In this document: in pieces, positions 46,385 through 56,348 of the stretch | Position numbering within the stretch: position 1 is the stretch's first letter | Layout: every line of letters begins with the position of its first letter | Assembly: GCA_947561395.2 (NCBI GenBank) | Contig: OX387193.1 | Span: 16,616,001 to 16,680,000, forward strand | DNA: 64,000 nucleotides | Origin: Buxus sempervirens | Taxonomy: Eukaryota > Streptophyta > Magnoliopsida > Buxales > Buxaceae | Direction of reading: 5' to 3' | Notes under the pieces: model-generated | Database searches by the model: none | The model's input: only the letters and a program-made list of their open reading frames with translations | What the model was told of the DNA's origin: nothing | Position numbers and translations under genes: made by a program

Positions 46385-46403
46385 GTCCCCAGTGGAGTCG
46401 CCA
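46385..46403 (-). other. Primer-binding site of element F
   Basis: On the minus strand TGGCGACTCCACTGGGGAC begins three bases after the 5' LTR end CGCGCACA. The first three bases match a tRNA CCA end. The tRNA species is not established here. Confidence 0.82.
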
Positions 46404-46406
46404 GGC

Positions 46407-49400
46407 TGTGCGCGCGTGGGAAACGCGGCACGGGGTAATTCGGAGTCGCCACCGCCTGATGAGGTGCAGGCGGACACCTGGGTGCCTAATCTTGTTTATT
46501 TAGGGCTTTTGGGTCTGCGGCTTGAGATTCTAAGTCGGGATTTCGGTTGCGGTCTGGGGAAGTCCGTAGACACCCCAGTCCACCCCGTCGGATGACGGGT
46601 CCCGTGGGTTCCCTGGTTTGAGTCAGCTTTCTTGCTTGGTTCTCACCCGATTCCTAATCCGGCATGCTTTTAAGTTAGGTCTTGGCGGGACCACCTGAGT
46701 GGTGTGGGTCCCTTTAGTTGATTTTATCTTTGCTTTAACTTAAATTGTCTGAGTCTGATTGGGTGGGCCCCGTTGGAAGGCTCACGGTGTCCTTGTCGGG
46801 CTTGGATAAGCCCATGTGCCCTTGTGGGCCTCTGTCTGAGCCTAGGAGGCCCTGTGGGCTTTGGTTAGTGAATTGATTTTGCTTTAGGTTTATATTTGAA
46901 TTATTAGGTTTGTTTTCATGCAAAAGTGGGCCGGATAGATTTGTGGGCCCCTTATGTGGGCCCACGTGGTGGCCAAGGGTTTTTTAGACTTATCTTTATA
47001 TTTGGGCCGAAATCTTTTGGGACGCTGGGCTTGGGGCCTGTAATCCGGTTTTGGGCCTTGGAAGCCCGAATTCAATGAAGTTAGGGCTTGATCCCTTCCT
47101 TGGCTTAGTTGGCGGGCTTTGGCGGGCCCGGCAGGCCCTAGCCCATGGTCTCGGCCAAACCAGATAGTTTATGCATTCACTCATATCACGAGATACGGGC
47201 GGGCCGCATTGGGCTTGGCCCGCCCGGTTCAATTTGTTCATTTCATTTAAGTTGTTCAATTAGCATGCTTTGGTTCATTGGGCTTGGTGGGCCCCGTTGG
47301 AAGGCCCACAAGTGTGCCAAGTTGGACCGACGATCCAAGTCCCAAGTTGGGTTTCCGGGTGGACCGGAAACCCTGTTGGTTCCGTTGGTTTAGCTCCGGG
47401 TCATTCAAAATTCGGCAAAGGATCAATGACATGCAAAAAAAATCATGCTGCTGTGTGTATCCGGCAACACAGGCCGGATACACAGGGTCTGTGGGTGATC
47501 CGGCCAGTGCATCCGGATACCCAGAGGCCATAGGTGATCCGGCCTGAGTATCCGGATCACACTGGAATTGGCCTTTTTGGGTTTTGGCCTTTTGGGACTG
47601 ATCCCAGGGGGTTCCAGGGACATGTTAAGGGTCTTGTGGGCTCCTGGATGAGCCCACGTAGGTTCAGAATTGGGAGAAGCCACACTTGGCTTCTCCCCTT
47701 GGACTTACAGCGAGGTAAGGGGGGGGCCTTGGGGAAGGGGATCATTCTTTCATGCATGCATTCACATATAGCATATTCACATGGACAGATTTTCGAATAA
47801 TGAAGACAGTAACTATCCTGTCATGGAAGGCCTAGTCTAATACGTAACATACACAACAGTAGATAATGACCCATATGGCTCTACCATGCATATCGCCATG
47901 CGTGCAAGAGAGAACACGAAGAAGATAAAACCACAACAGAGTCTAGAGCTCTAGTCCCATGCTTTAAACAAGAAGGAGACGCCGTAAGAAGGGAAAGAGA
48001 AGGGGGCTTATTCTGGGGGGTACATTAGATGAGCGGGGAGGGACATTCTCCTCCCCGAGATAATTACAACAGCGTATTAAGTATGGCATTTTACTAAGCA
48101 TGCATGGTTCCTTAAGAGGCCTACGTGGGTATCATACATGAGGTGACTCCATGCCACGACAGGGAGACCAAGTGTGTGCATATAACGTGCTAAAACTAGG
48201 CCATGCAAAGCCAGAAGACAAAAAGCAGAAGAAATTCCAGAAAATTCTACATTTAATATATGTTGAAGCTAACGTGATGAGGAGTGATACCTGAGGTCCT
48301 TGACCTCTTGTGCAAGGTGGTGGTATGCCTTGGGGGTGGTACAGCTCCTGGAGACCTCCTTGGAACACCAACAGCCACTCAAGTCCTTCTTCTTTCAGTG
48401 GGGATAGAGAGGAGAAGGAGAAGGGGGGAAGGGCTTGGGATGGTATGGGGGCCAAGAGGGGTTGAAGGGGTGGGGATTCGTGTGGGAGAAGAGTGGAGGG
48501 AGGAAGCTCAAGACAGCCAAGAAAAGCCCAACCCCGGAAATGAGCTGCTGGTTTGCTATTTATAGAAATTTTAATGTATCCGGCAACTCAGGCCGGATAC
48601 ACTAAGGCCTCCTCGTATCCGGACTTCAAGTCCGGATACCCTAGCTTCCCTTTGTATCCGGTTTTCAAGTCCGGATACAAGACATAATCATTCGAAAATT
48701 AAATGCCGCCGCGAATTTGTCGGGCGATCGGCGCGGATCTCGCGCGAATATCTTGATGTATCCGGTCTTCAAGTCCGGATAAGAAGGGGAGGCAGTGTAT
48801 CCGGTATAGGTAACCGGATACAAATCGAAAATTTACGGATTTGCCCCTCGACTTGACCGATTCGACTGACTCGACCGATTTGACCTTTTTTGATATCTAC
48901 GGATCGCCCGTACGAAAATTTTATATTTAAGATTTAGTTCCTGAGATATTTTGCTGCGTTGGCTGCCACGTGTGCAGTTCTTGCGCCACGGGTGCAGTTT
49001 CTGGCTTTTGCTACCTGGAAACTTTGACAGATCATATCTCCCTCATCCGAACTCCGATTTGAGCAAACTCAATTGTGTTAAACTCGTATCGGAGCCCTCT
49101 ATTTAATGACATGGGGCTAAGCACTCGGCACGGATTCCGAGAAAAAGTCAACTTTTGGCTTTTCCTTAAGTTTGACCGCCCTTAGAATCTTCATCCGGAC
49201 TCTGATTCCTGCAAACCCAATTGCGCTGGAACCGTGTCAGGATTCCCTATCCGTTGGGCTAAAGTAAGGTTTTTGGCACGGAAATCGAGGAAAAGTCAAC
49301 TCTTGGCTTTCCCTCAAGTTTGACTGCCCTTAGAACCTTTATCCGGACTCTGATTCCTGCAAACCCAGTTGCGTTGGAACCGTGTCGGGATTCTTTATCC

Positions 49401-49536
49401 AACTGGGTAGACCAAGGTGGCCAAATTTTATCTGATTTAAAGGTCAACTTTTCACCCCTTCAGGGTTTGACTTCTTGGCCGGGTTTTTTTTTTACATTTT
49501 CTGGCTTTTTGGGAGCGCAAAAATGAGGTGCTTACA
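46407..49536 (-). repeat. 5' LTR of element F (3130 bp)
   Basis: Right LTR in window coordinates and the promoter LTR for the minus-strand transcript. TATA at 48556-48565. The inverted-repeat clusters are as in the 3' LTR, at +17,952. Only a single-base length difference from the other LTR was found. Confidence 0.96.
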
Positions 49537-50358
49537 CTTGTTCCCTCATTCTAGCTTCTCATGTATCCCATATGTAAGCCCCCCTATTCCCTTCTTTAGA
49601 CATTCTTTAGCTAGGTATGTGACTTGGTTTTGCATGGTTATGGCATGAGTAGTGTGGGATGCATTTGTTTTACTGATTTGCCCATGATTATAGTTGTAGA
49701 CTTGCATGTGATTTTACCTTCATGACCATGTGTTCGAAGCATGTAGGTGGGCAAAGTTTGGTGGGTGTGTAAGGCAAGTGACAAGCATGTTTTTTTTACT
49801 GTTTTAAGTGTCTTAGTTAGGATCCCAACTCATGTTGGGTTGCTGTTTTGGCCTTCATAAGAAGTCAGCCCCACTTTTCGTGTCTTGTATTTCATGAGCA
49901 TGATCACATTCTTAAAGAGGTGAAGGGTAGGATGGTTCACTTTCTTCAACTCACGAGTTTACTTCTACATGCATAGAAATGTTTTTCAGCACCTAAGTAT
50001 AGAAAGCACACACCACACATTTTTTTTTTTTACAATAAATGTGCTCTTTGAGTCCATGAGGTGATCTTTATGTTGACTTATTCATGCTTGGTGGTTGCTG
50101 AAGTTTTTCTTTGGTGAGAAGAAACCAAAGCAGGGGCACTTAAGTCCCTGCCTATTTGTTAGTCCTAGCCCAAATGAAGGGGAGGATGGATCTTCACCCA
50201 TCTCCCTTGGACTTGATTCAAAACCCGCAATATGAGGCCCGTTTGGCTCCATTTGAGCCACTGTGGGCCCACACAGGGGCCCACACGATCACCAGAACAT
50301 CCTAGGAGACCCAAAAACCCAACCCCAATGCAAAAATCCGGAAAAAATGCTTCTATGG

Positions 50359-50465
50359 GTTGATCCAGCAACTCAAGCCAGATCAACTGAAGCCCATGTG
50401 TAGCCGGCTAAAGATGCCGGATACACAGAACCCTGTGTGTAACCGGCATCTCAGGCCGGCTACAC
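50359..50465 (+). promoter_or_regulatory. Downstream inverted-repeat cluster of LTR E
   Basis: Three inverted repeats with 7-bp spacers. GTTGATCCAGC-N7-GCCAGATCAAC (50359-50387) has both CCGG words changed to CCAG. The others are GTAGCCGGC-N7-GCCGGATAC (50400-50424) and GTGTAACCGGC-N7-GCCGGCTACAC (50437-50465). Confidence 0.82.
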
Positions 50466-53185
50466 TACCAGACTGCATTTTTTGCCATTTTCTGATCTTG
50501 TGCTGTTTTTTTTTGTTTGTTTGATCAAATCCGGGCGACCCAGTAGGGTTTCCGGGCCCCCCGGAAACCCAAGGTGGGCCTTGGACCGACCCGGTCCAAA
50601 TTGATTTCCGGTGGGCCTTCCAACGGGGCCCATCAAGCCCGACAAACCCACTTCCGTTAAATAAAGATAATCAAATTGATCGAGTGGGCCAAACCCATTG
50701 AGGCCCACCCAAGCCCATTTTGAAGCATGTTGATCATATTTATGCATGGTTTGGCCGAGACCACGGGCAGGGCCTATCAGGCCCGCTAAAGCCCATTAAC
50801 CAACTAAGGTTAGGGTTTCAAAACCCTAACTCAAGAAGTCTTGGGCTTTCAAGCCCAGGTAGAGGGCCCCAAGCCCAATGCTTGGCCCATTTTGGCACGG
50901 ATAATCAAAGATAAATTAAATGATTTGGCAACCAATAGTGGGGCCCACTTACGGGCCCACAAAGCAATCCAGACTCATTCTTTGCATAGAAATCAAATTT
51001 AATCAAACTTGAATTTCAAAATAAAATCAAATCCATTTGAACCAAGCCCAAAGGGCCTCTCAGGTTAGACCAAGGCCCACCAAGGGACACGTGGGCTCAA
51101 CCAAGCCCACCAAGGAATCCGCGGGCCTTCCAACGGGGCCCGCCTAATCCGACTCACATCACTTTAACTAAAAAGATAAAATCAAGTAAAGGGACCCACA
51201 CCACCTTGGCGGTCCCGCCAGACTTAAACCAAATTTGAATGCTGGATTAGGAATCGGGTGAGTGAGAAACCAAAAGTTGACTCAAACCAGGAAAACCTAT
51301 GGGACCCGTCACTTGACGGGGTGGACTGGGGTGTCTACGGACTTCCCCAGACCACAGCCGAGGACCTACTTAGAATCTCAAGCCGCAGACCAAGCCTTAG
51401 TAGAAGAACTTAGGCACCCAGGTGTCTACCTGCACCCCATTAGGCAGTGGCGACTCCAAACAAACCCCGAGGCACGCATCGTTTTGCATGCGCCTCGTCG
51501 TGCGACCGAAATCGGGTGTGCACACTCAAACCGCAGACCAATACGAAAATCTAGGAATCCCAGGTGTCTGCCTGCACCCCCATCAGGCAGTGGCAACTCC
51601 TAAATTCCCGAGGCACGCACTCTCACGTGCACCTCGCGTGTGACCATGCACACAGTGGTAAAGTGGGAGAGGTGAGAGAGATAGAGAGAGCAAATGACCG
51701 AATGAAGAAATGAGAGGCCATGAACCTTTTTTTATCCCACATGACTAAAATTTGAATATTTACAAAGGATCCCTTTTTTTAAAAATATTTCCTGTTCTTA
51801 TCTTGGACAGCTCATGGGGGACACGTATCCCCAATGTGCAAAATGTTTAATATTTTAATATTTACAAAATCTTTTATTTTCTATTTATTTAATTAATGAG
51901 ATATTGTTTGATTTTAAGATTATTTTATTAAGATTTTTTCTCTTCTTTTGAGCACATGAGTCCTTTGCATTTTTATTTTCTTTTTTCAATTAAATTAAAT
52001 GCTTTAACTAGATTTTAATAAAAAAATATTATTTTTTATATCAGAACTTTTACTTTATTGCTCTTGCTTCAGCATTTGCCACGTGTGCAAATTTTCCGAA
52101 ACTTTGACTGTTCATATCTCTTTCATCTGGTATCTGATTCCAGCATATTTAATGGCGTTGGAATCAATATGAGATGCTCTACCCACTGAGTTAGAGTTTA
52201 GCAGTAAATTCAAATTTTTAGCAGAAATGCGAAACTGTTCCATCGGAGGCAGTTTTGTTCATATCTTTCAATTCGGGACTCCAATTCCAGCGAACTTCGT
52301 TGCGTTGGAATTCTATCAAGATGCCCTTTTTACTAACATAAGTTTGGGTGGCTGATTTGGGGTTTAGCAAAAAGCCGATTTCTGCTATTCCCCGTTTTGA
52401 CCATCCCACAACTTCTTCATCTGGACTCCGATTTGGTCAAACTTGGTGTAAGCACCCAAATTTTGATCAAACCAAATAAAAGAGAAAAAATGTGCTAAAA
52501 GACAGCAGAAAAGTCAAACCCTGAGGGATCAAAAATTGACTTTTTGATCAAGATAAAATTGGTCACCTTGCCCTATCTCAATGGATAGAGAATCTCGACG
52601 TGGTTCCAACGCAACTGAGTTTGCTGGAATCGGAGTCCGGATGAAGGATCTATGGGCCGGTCAAACTTAAAGAGGAGCCGAAAGTTGACTTTTTCTCGAA
52701 CCCCGTGCTGAGTGCTTAGCCCTATGCCAATGGATAGAGGACTCTGACACGGTTCTAACGCAATTGAGTTTGCCCAAATCGGAGTCCGGATGAAGAAGAT
52801 GTAAGCAGTTGAAGTTCTAGGGCAGCGTGCTAGAAAACTGCATACGTGGCAAAAGTCTGCACACGTGGCAAGCAGCAGAGCAAAAAGGTCTCAGGGATTA
52901 AATCTGTAATTATCCAAATCAATGAAAAATATCTCAATGGTAAAGCTGCAGATATCCAAGGGTATCAGGGACTAGATCCATAAGCATCAAAACTTGAGAA
53001 AATATCCCAGGGACCAATCTGTAAATATCCAAAAGTATCAGGGACTAAATCTGTAAATATCAAAAGTATCAAGGACTAAATCTGTAAATATCCAAAAGTA
53101 TCAGGGACTAAATCTGTAAAAATCCAAAGTTCCAGGGACCAATCCACAAATACCAAGATTTGCTCATGATTGATGTCCCCTATGG

Positions 53186-53213
53186 GCATGCATGGGCATC
53201 ATCCATGCATGCA

Positions 53214-53291
<78 letters not shown>

Positions 53292-53374
53292 CCCATGATC
53301 ACACATCATCATTCATACATGCATCCCCTCTCTCTCATGGTTGATGAGCATGCATGTGCATCATACATGCATGC
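53186..53374 (+). promoter_or_regulatory. Inverted repeats upstream of the TATA box in LTR G
   Basis: GCATGCATGG-GCATCAT-CCATGCATGC (53186-53212) and GCATGCATGT-GCATCAT-ACATGCATGC (53348-53374) are perfect 10-bp arms with an identical 7-bp spacer. The innermost pair differs symmetrically (G-C against T-A). The (CT)n tract lies between them. Confidence 0.88.
53215..53289. repeat. (CT)n microsatellite in LTR G
   Basis: An uninterrupted CT run of about 75 bp, with a shorter one at 53389-53402. It encodes a spurious Ser-Leu repeat ORF. Confidence 0.97.
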
Positions 53375-54530
53375 CATCCATCCATAACTCTCTCTCTCTC
53401 TCCCCCCCCATAATTGTGTCCCCCATGCATGCACACACATCACATGCATGCATACCCATACCACCCCACTATAAAAAGCCCAAGCCCCCATACGTATGGG
53501 GGGTTGAGCACATCTTTGGTGGAGCACACTTTGTCTCCCACCATCTTCTTCTCCAAGAGCTCCATTCTCTCTCCCAAACTCTCTTCATCTCTTCCAAGCC
53601 ATTCCAAGTCTTGAAGAAACCCTTCCCACTTTCTTCTCCCCCCATTGTTGCTCAAGAAGGAGGTGTTGGAGGTCATTTGGAGAGGAGGAGGTGCTGCCCA
53701 AGGATTGTTGTGCCACAAGAGGACTCAAGCACATCTCTAAGGAAGATTCCAACCCTAAGGTATGGCTTCCCCATGACTTTTGTTTAACATATATGAATAT
53801 AGAGTGATTTGAAGCATGTTTGCATATATGATGTTTTGTTATGGGATATTGCATGTCTCCTTCCCCCACTAGTCTCTTGTAAGCCACTTTGAGAATGGTT
53901 ACTCCCACATGGCAAGAAAGGTGAGGTGTTGGTAGTATAAAGAAAGAATGGGAGGTACTTTGATGGCTTGAAGGTGGTCATGTACCCCCCATTCGGCCAC
54001 TACTTTGCTTGTTTTCTTTATTTTTGTTCTATTTTCATCAAGAAGAGGAGCATGTTCCTCTTGTGCATCCCATCTTTTGTATCCCACATGTAACCCCCCT
54101 TCCTCATCCCTTCTTGTTGGTTTGTTCTCCTGCTAAGTAAGTGGCTTTTATGAGCATGATTAGAGATAAAGTGTGCATATGTGGAGATGCTGGAAAGTTT
54201 AGTGATTAAGGGAGCATGTGTTCCTTTGTGCAAGCATGACCACCTCCCCTGGTAGCCCACTATCATGACTCGCATGAGTTGCTGCTGGAGGTAGCAGCAA
54301 CACCCCCATGGCCATACTTGTCCTCCTTTTTAGTTGTTCAAGGTCAAGTCCCAATATTGCTTTCAATCTCCTTGTTTGCCTTTGGGTTAGAAATCCCCTT
54401 TGAGAGAAGCCAAGTGGCTTTGGTCTAAACCACTATGGGCTCACACAGGAGCCCATACGACCCCCAGCACATCCTAGGAGACCCAAGAAACCAACCCCAA
54501 TGCCAAAATCCAAAAAAATAGCTTCTGTAG

Positions 54531-54637
54531 GTTGATCCGGCAACTCAGGCCGGATCAACTGAAGCCCATGTGTAGCCGGCTAAGGATGCCGGATACACTA
54601 AGACTTGTGTGTAACCGGCATCTCAGGCCGGCTACAC
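54531..54637 (+). promoter_or_regulatory. Downstream inverted-repeat cluster of LTR G
   Basis: GTTGATCCGGC-N7-GCCGGATCAAC (54531-54559), GTAGCCGGC-N7-GCCGGATAC (54572-54596) and GTGTAACCGGC-N7-GCCGGCTACAC (54609-54637). Same order as in E, with the first copy undamaged. Confidence 0.84.
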
Positions 54638-55944
54638 TGCTAGAATGTTGTTTTTTGCTGTTTTTTGTGTTTTTGTGCTATTTTTGTGCTTGGTTTGACC
54701 AAACCACATGAACCAGAAGGGTTTCCGGGTCACCCGGAGACCCAAGATGGGCCATGGACCGACCCGGTCCAATGTGAATTCCAGTGGGCCTTCCAACGGG
54801 GCCCACCAAGCCCGACAAACCTATTATGCTTAAATAAGACAATTAAAGGAATTGAGCGGGCCAGACCCTGTGAGGCCCATCAAAGCCCAACTGAGGCAAC
54901 ATGCATGCTTAGATTTAGGCTTGGTTTGGCCGAGGCAAAGGGCAGGGCCTATCGGGCCCACCAAGCCCATTAACCAACCAAGGTTAGGGTTTCAAAACCC
55001 TAACTCAAGAAGTCTTGGGCTTTCAAGCCCAAGCCCAGGTAAAGGGCCCCAAGCCCAATGCTTGGCCCATTTTGGCACAGATAAGAAAGATAATCAAAAC
55101 CACTTGGCAACCAATTATGCGGCCCACTCAAGGGCCCACAAACAGTCCCAGCCCACTTGTGCATAGAAATCACTTAAATAATCAAACTGGAATTTAAATA
55201 AAATCAATTCACTTAAACCAAAGCCCAAAGGGCCTCTCAGGTTTAGACTGAGGCCCACCAAGGGACATGTGGGCTCAACCAAGCCCACCAAGGAATCCGC
55301 GGGCCTTCCAATGGGGCCCACCCAATCAGACTCACCTCATTCAATAATAAGAAGATAAAATCAAGTAAAGGGACCCACACCACTTTGGCGGTCCCGCCAG
55401 ACTTAACCAAAATTGAATGCTGGATTAGGCATCGGGTGAGTGAGAGGCCAACTGAGTTGACTCAAACCAGGGAAACTTATGGGACCCGTCACTTGACGGG
55501 GTGGACTGGGGTGTCTACGGACTTCCCCAGACCGCAACTGAGAACCTACTTAGAATCTCAAGCCGCAGACCGCCTAATAGAAAAACCTAGGCACTCAGGT
55601 GTCTGCCTGCACCCCATCAGGCAGTGGCGACTCTAACCTTCCCGAATTACCCTTTAGGAGGCGTGACTACCCGTGCGACCACGCGCACACTTGGTGTCGT
55701 TAGAACCGTATCGGAATCCTCTATCCAATGGTTTGAAGTTTGGTGGTCAATTCGCACTAGATCAAAAAGTCAACTTTTTGACCTTTCTTGGTTTGACTTT
55801 TCAATTAAGGTTTTCATTTTCGACACTTTTGGTGCGCAAAAATGAGGTGCTGACATCCATGCCAACCAATAATCCAAATCCATACATCAAAAATATGCAT
55901 CCATGCCAACAAACTCAAGATGTAGAAGGCCTAGCATCACTTGG

Positions 55945-56128
55945 TTGTCCTCCTCCCCCTCCACTGGTACCCGGATCATCAACATGTGGAGCAATAGCAG
56001 TTGGAGCAGCTGGAACACTACTAGGTTCCTCATCACTTCATTGTCCTCCAACTCCATTGGTACCCGGATCATTAGCACATTGAGCAGTAGCAGTTGGAGC
56101 AACTGGAACACTACTAGGTTCCTCTTCC
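55945..56128 (-). repeat. 93-bp in-frame tandem duplication in the ORF tail
   Basis: The phrase GGTACCCGGATCAT at 55966 recurs at 56059, and the surrounding sequence (GGAACACTACTAGGTTCCTC) repeats at the same distance. The period of 93 bp equals 31 codons, so the duplication kept the frame. Confidence 0.85.
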
Positions 56129-56348
56129 GCCTCACCATCTTGACTATTCAAATAGTCAACCAACTCTTTGTAGACTTTGTTGTGTTCTTGCTCCAAATTT
56201 CTCTGCCTTAACTCAATCTTTTGAAATCTTCTTTGACACTCTTCATGGTTCTTCTTCATCTATTCATTCATGGATTGTAAGAGTTAAAGAAGTTGGGAAT
56301 TTTGTTCTTTGAGAAAATTTAATTCCTCATGGAAAGGAGGAGGTTGAG

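Larger units (their letters stand above)
28454..49536 (-). mobile_element. Element F: complete, recent Tat/Ogre-type Ty3/gypsy retrotransposon (21,083 bp)
   Basis: Perfect TSD CTTGT (28449-28453 and 49537-49541). LTRs are at 28454-31584 and 46407-49536. On the minus strand the order is 5' LTR, primer-binding site, 5' UTR, ORF1 (493 aa), structured repeats, gag-pol (2797 aa), 3' UTR, polypurine tract, 3' LTR. Every part needed for transposition is present and uninterrupted. The LTRs differ by one extra C (GCCACCCG near 28500 against GCCACCG near 46455); I saw no substitution, and all chance ORFs in the two copies are identical. Element size, ORF1 and the second RNase H place it with Tat/Ogre; unlike described Ogre elements, no intron is needed to join the pol domains. 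Confidence 0.96.
27191..51524 (+). mobile_element. Solo LTR E, interrupted by element F
   Basis: Starts TGTAAGCACCTTATTTTTGC at 27191 (TSD CTCAA, 27186-27190) and ends CGGGTGTGCACA at 51524 (TSD CTCAA, 51525-51529). Own segments are 27191-28453 and 49542-51524, about 3.25 kb, very close in length to G. The TATA box is at 27982-27990. Four inverted repeats lie upstream (27765-27971) and three more downstream (50359-50465). A run of 21 G is at 28012-28032 and a C-run at 28104-28131. The second half (50500-51500) matches G closely. Confidence 0.91.
24710..51654 (+). mobile_element. Solo LTR D, interrupted by E
   Basis: Starts TGTCAGCACCTCATTTTTGC at 24710 and ends ACCATGCACACA at 51654, with a perfect TSD GTGGT (24705-24709 and 51655-51659). 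Its own sequence is 24710-27190 and 51530-51654, about 2.6 kb. A TATA box (CTATAAATAAG) is at 25586-25596. One inverted repeat (CATTCTCC-N5-GGAGAATG) lies upstream at about 25461-25481. Segment 26150-26800 is AT-rich without any gene. It has no internal region. Confidence 0.9.
52447..55689 (+). mobile_element. Solo LTR G (3243 bp)
   Basis: Starts TGTAAGCACCCAAATTTTGATC and ends GACCACGCGCACA, with a perfect TSD CTTGG (52442-52446 and 55690-55694). It inserted in the LTR of C about 160 bp from its end. TATA box CTATAAAAAG at 53469-53478. Upstream are GCATGCATG inverted repeats and a (CT)n tract (53215-53289). Downstream is a three-member inverted-repeat cluster (54531-54637) homologous to that of E. 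The start 52840-53150 holds five tandem-like copies of a phrase around ATCAGGGACTAAATCTGTAAATATC. No coding sequence. Confidence 0.93.
22047..55855 (-). mobile_element. 5' LTR of element C, interrupted by LTRs D and G
   Basis: The plus strand begins TGTGCGCGATG right after C's primer-binding site and ends GGTGCTGACA at 55855. Remaining segments are 22047-24709, 51660-52446 and 55695-55855, about 3.6 kb in all. The next five bases, TCCAT, are the presumed TSD; the left copy is outside the window. Segment 22047-22990 is the conserved Tat LTR end. Segment 23000-24709 is AT-rich with direct repeats and holds no gene. Segment 51660-52446 is AT-rich, with palindrome remnants and degenerate copies of the 150-bp end repeats. 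D (with E and F) and G are later insertions with their own TSDs. Confidence 0.85.

Noticed and set aside
53160..53787. ORFs across the CT tract of LTR G
   Set aside because: Microsatellite-derived Ser-Leu repeats and LTR leader sequence with no conserved domain.
55887..56138. 83-codon ORF rich in Leu on the minus strand
   Set aside because: It is a shifted frame over the 93-bp duplication of the transposon-protein ORF; the other frame gives the Pro/Gly/Ser tail expected.
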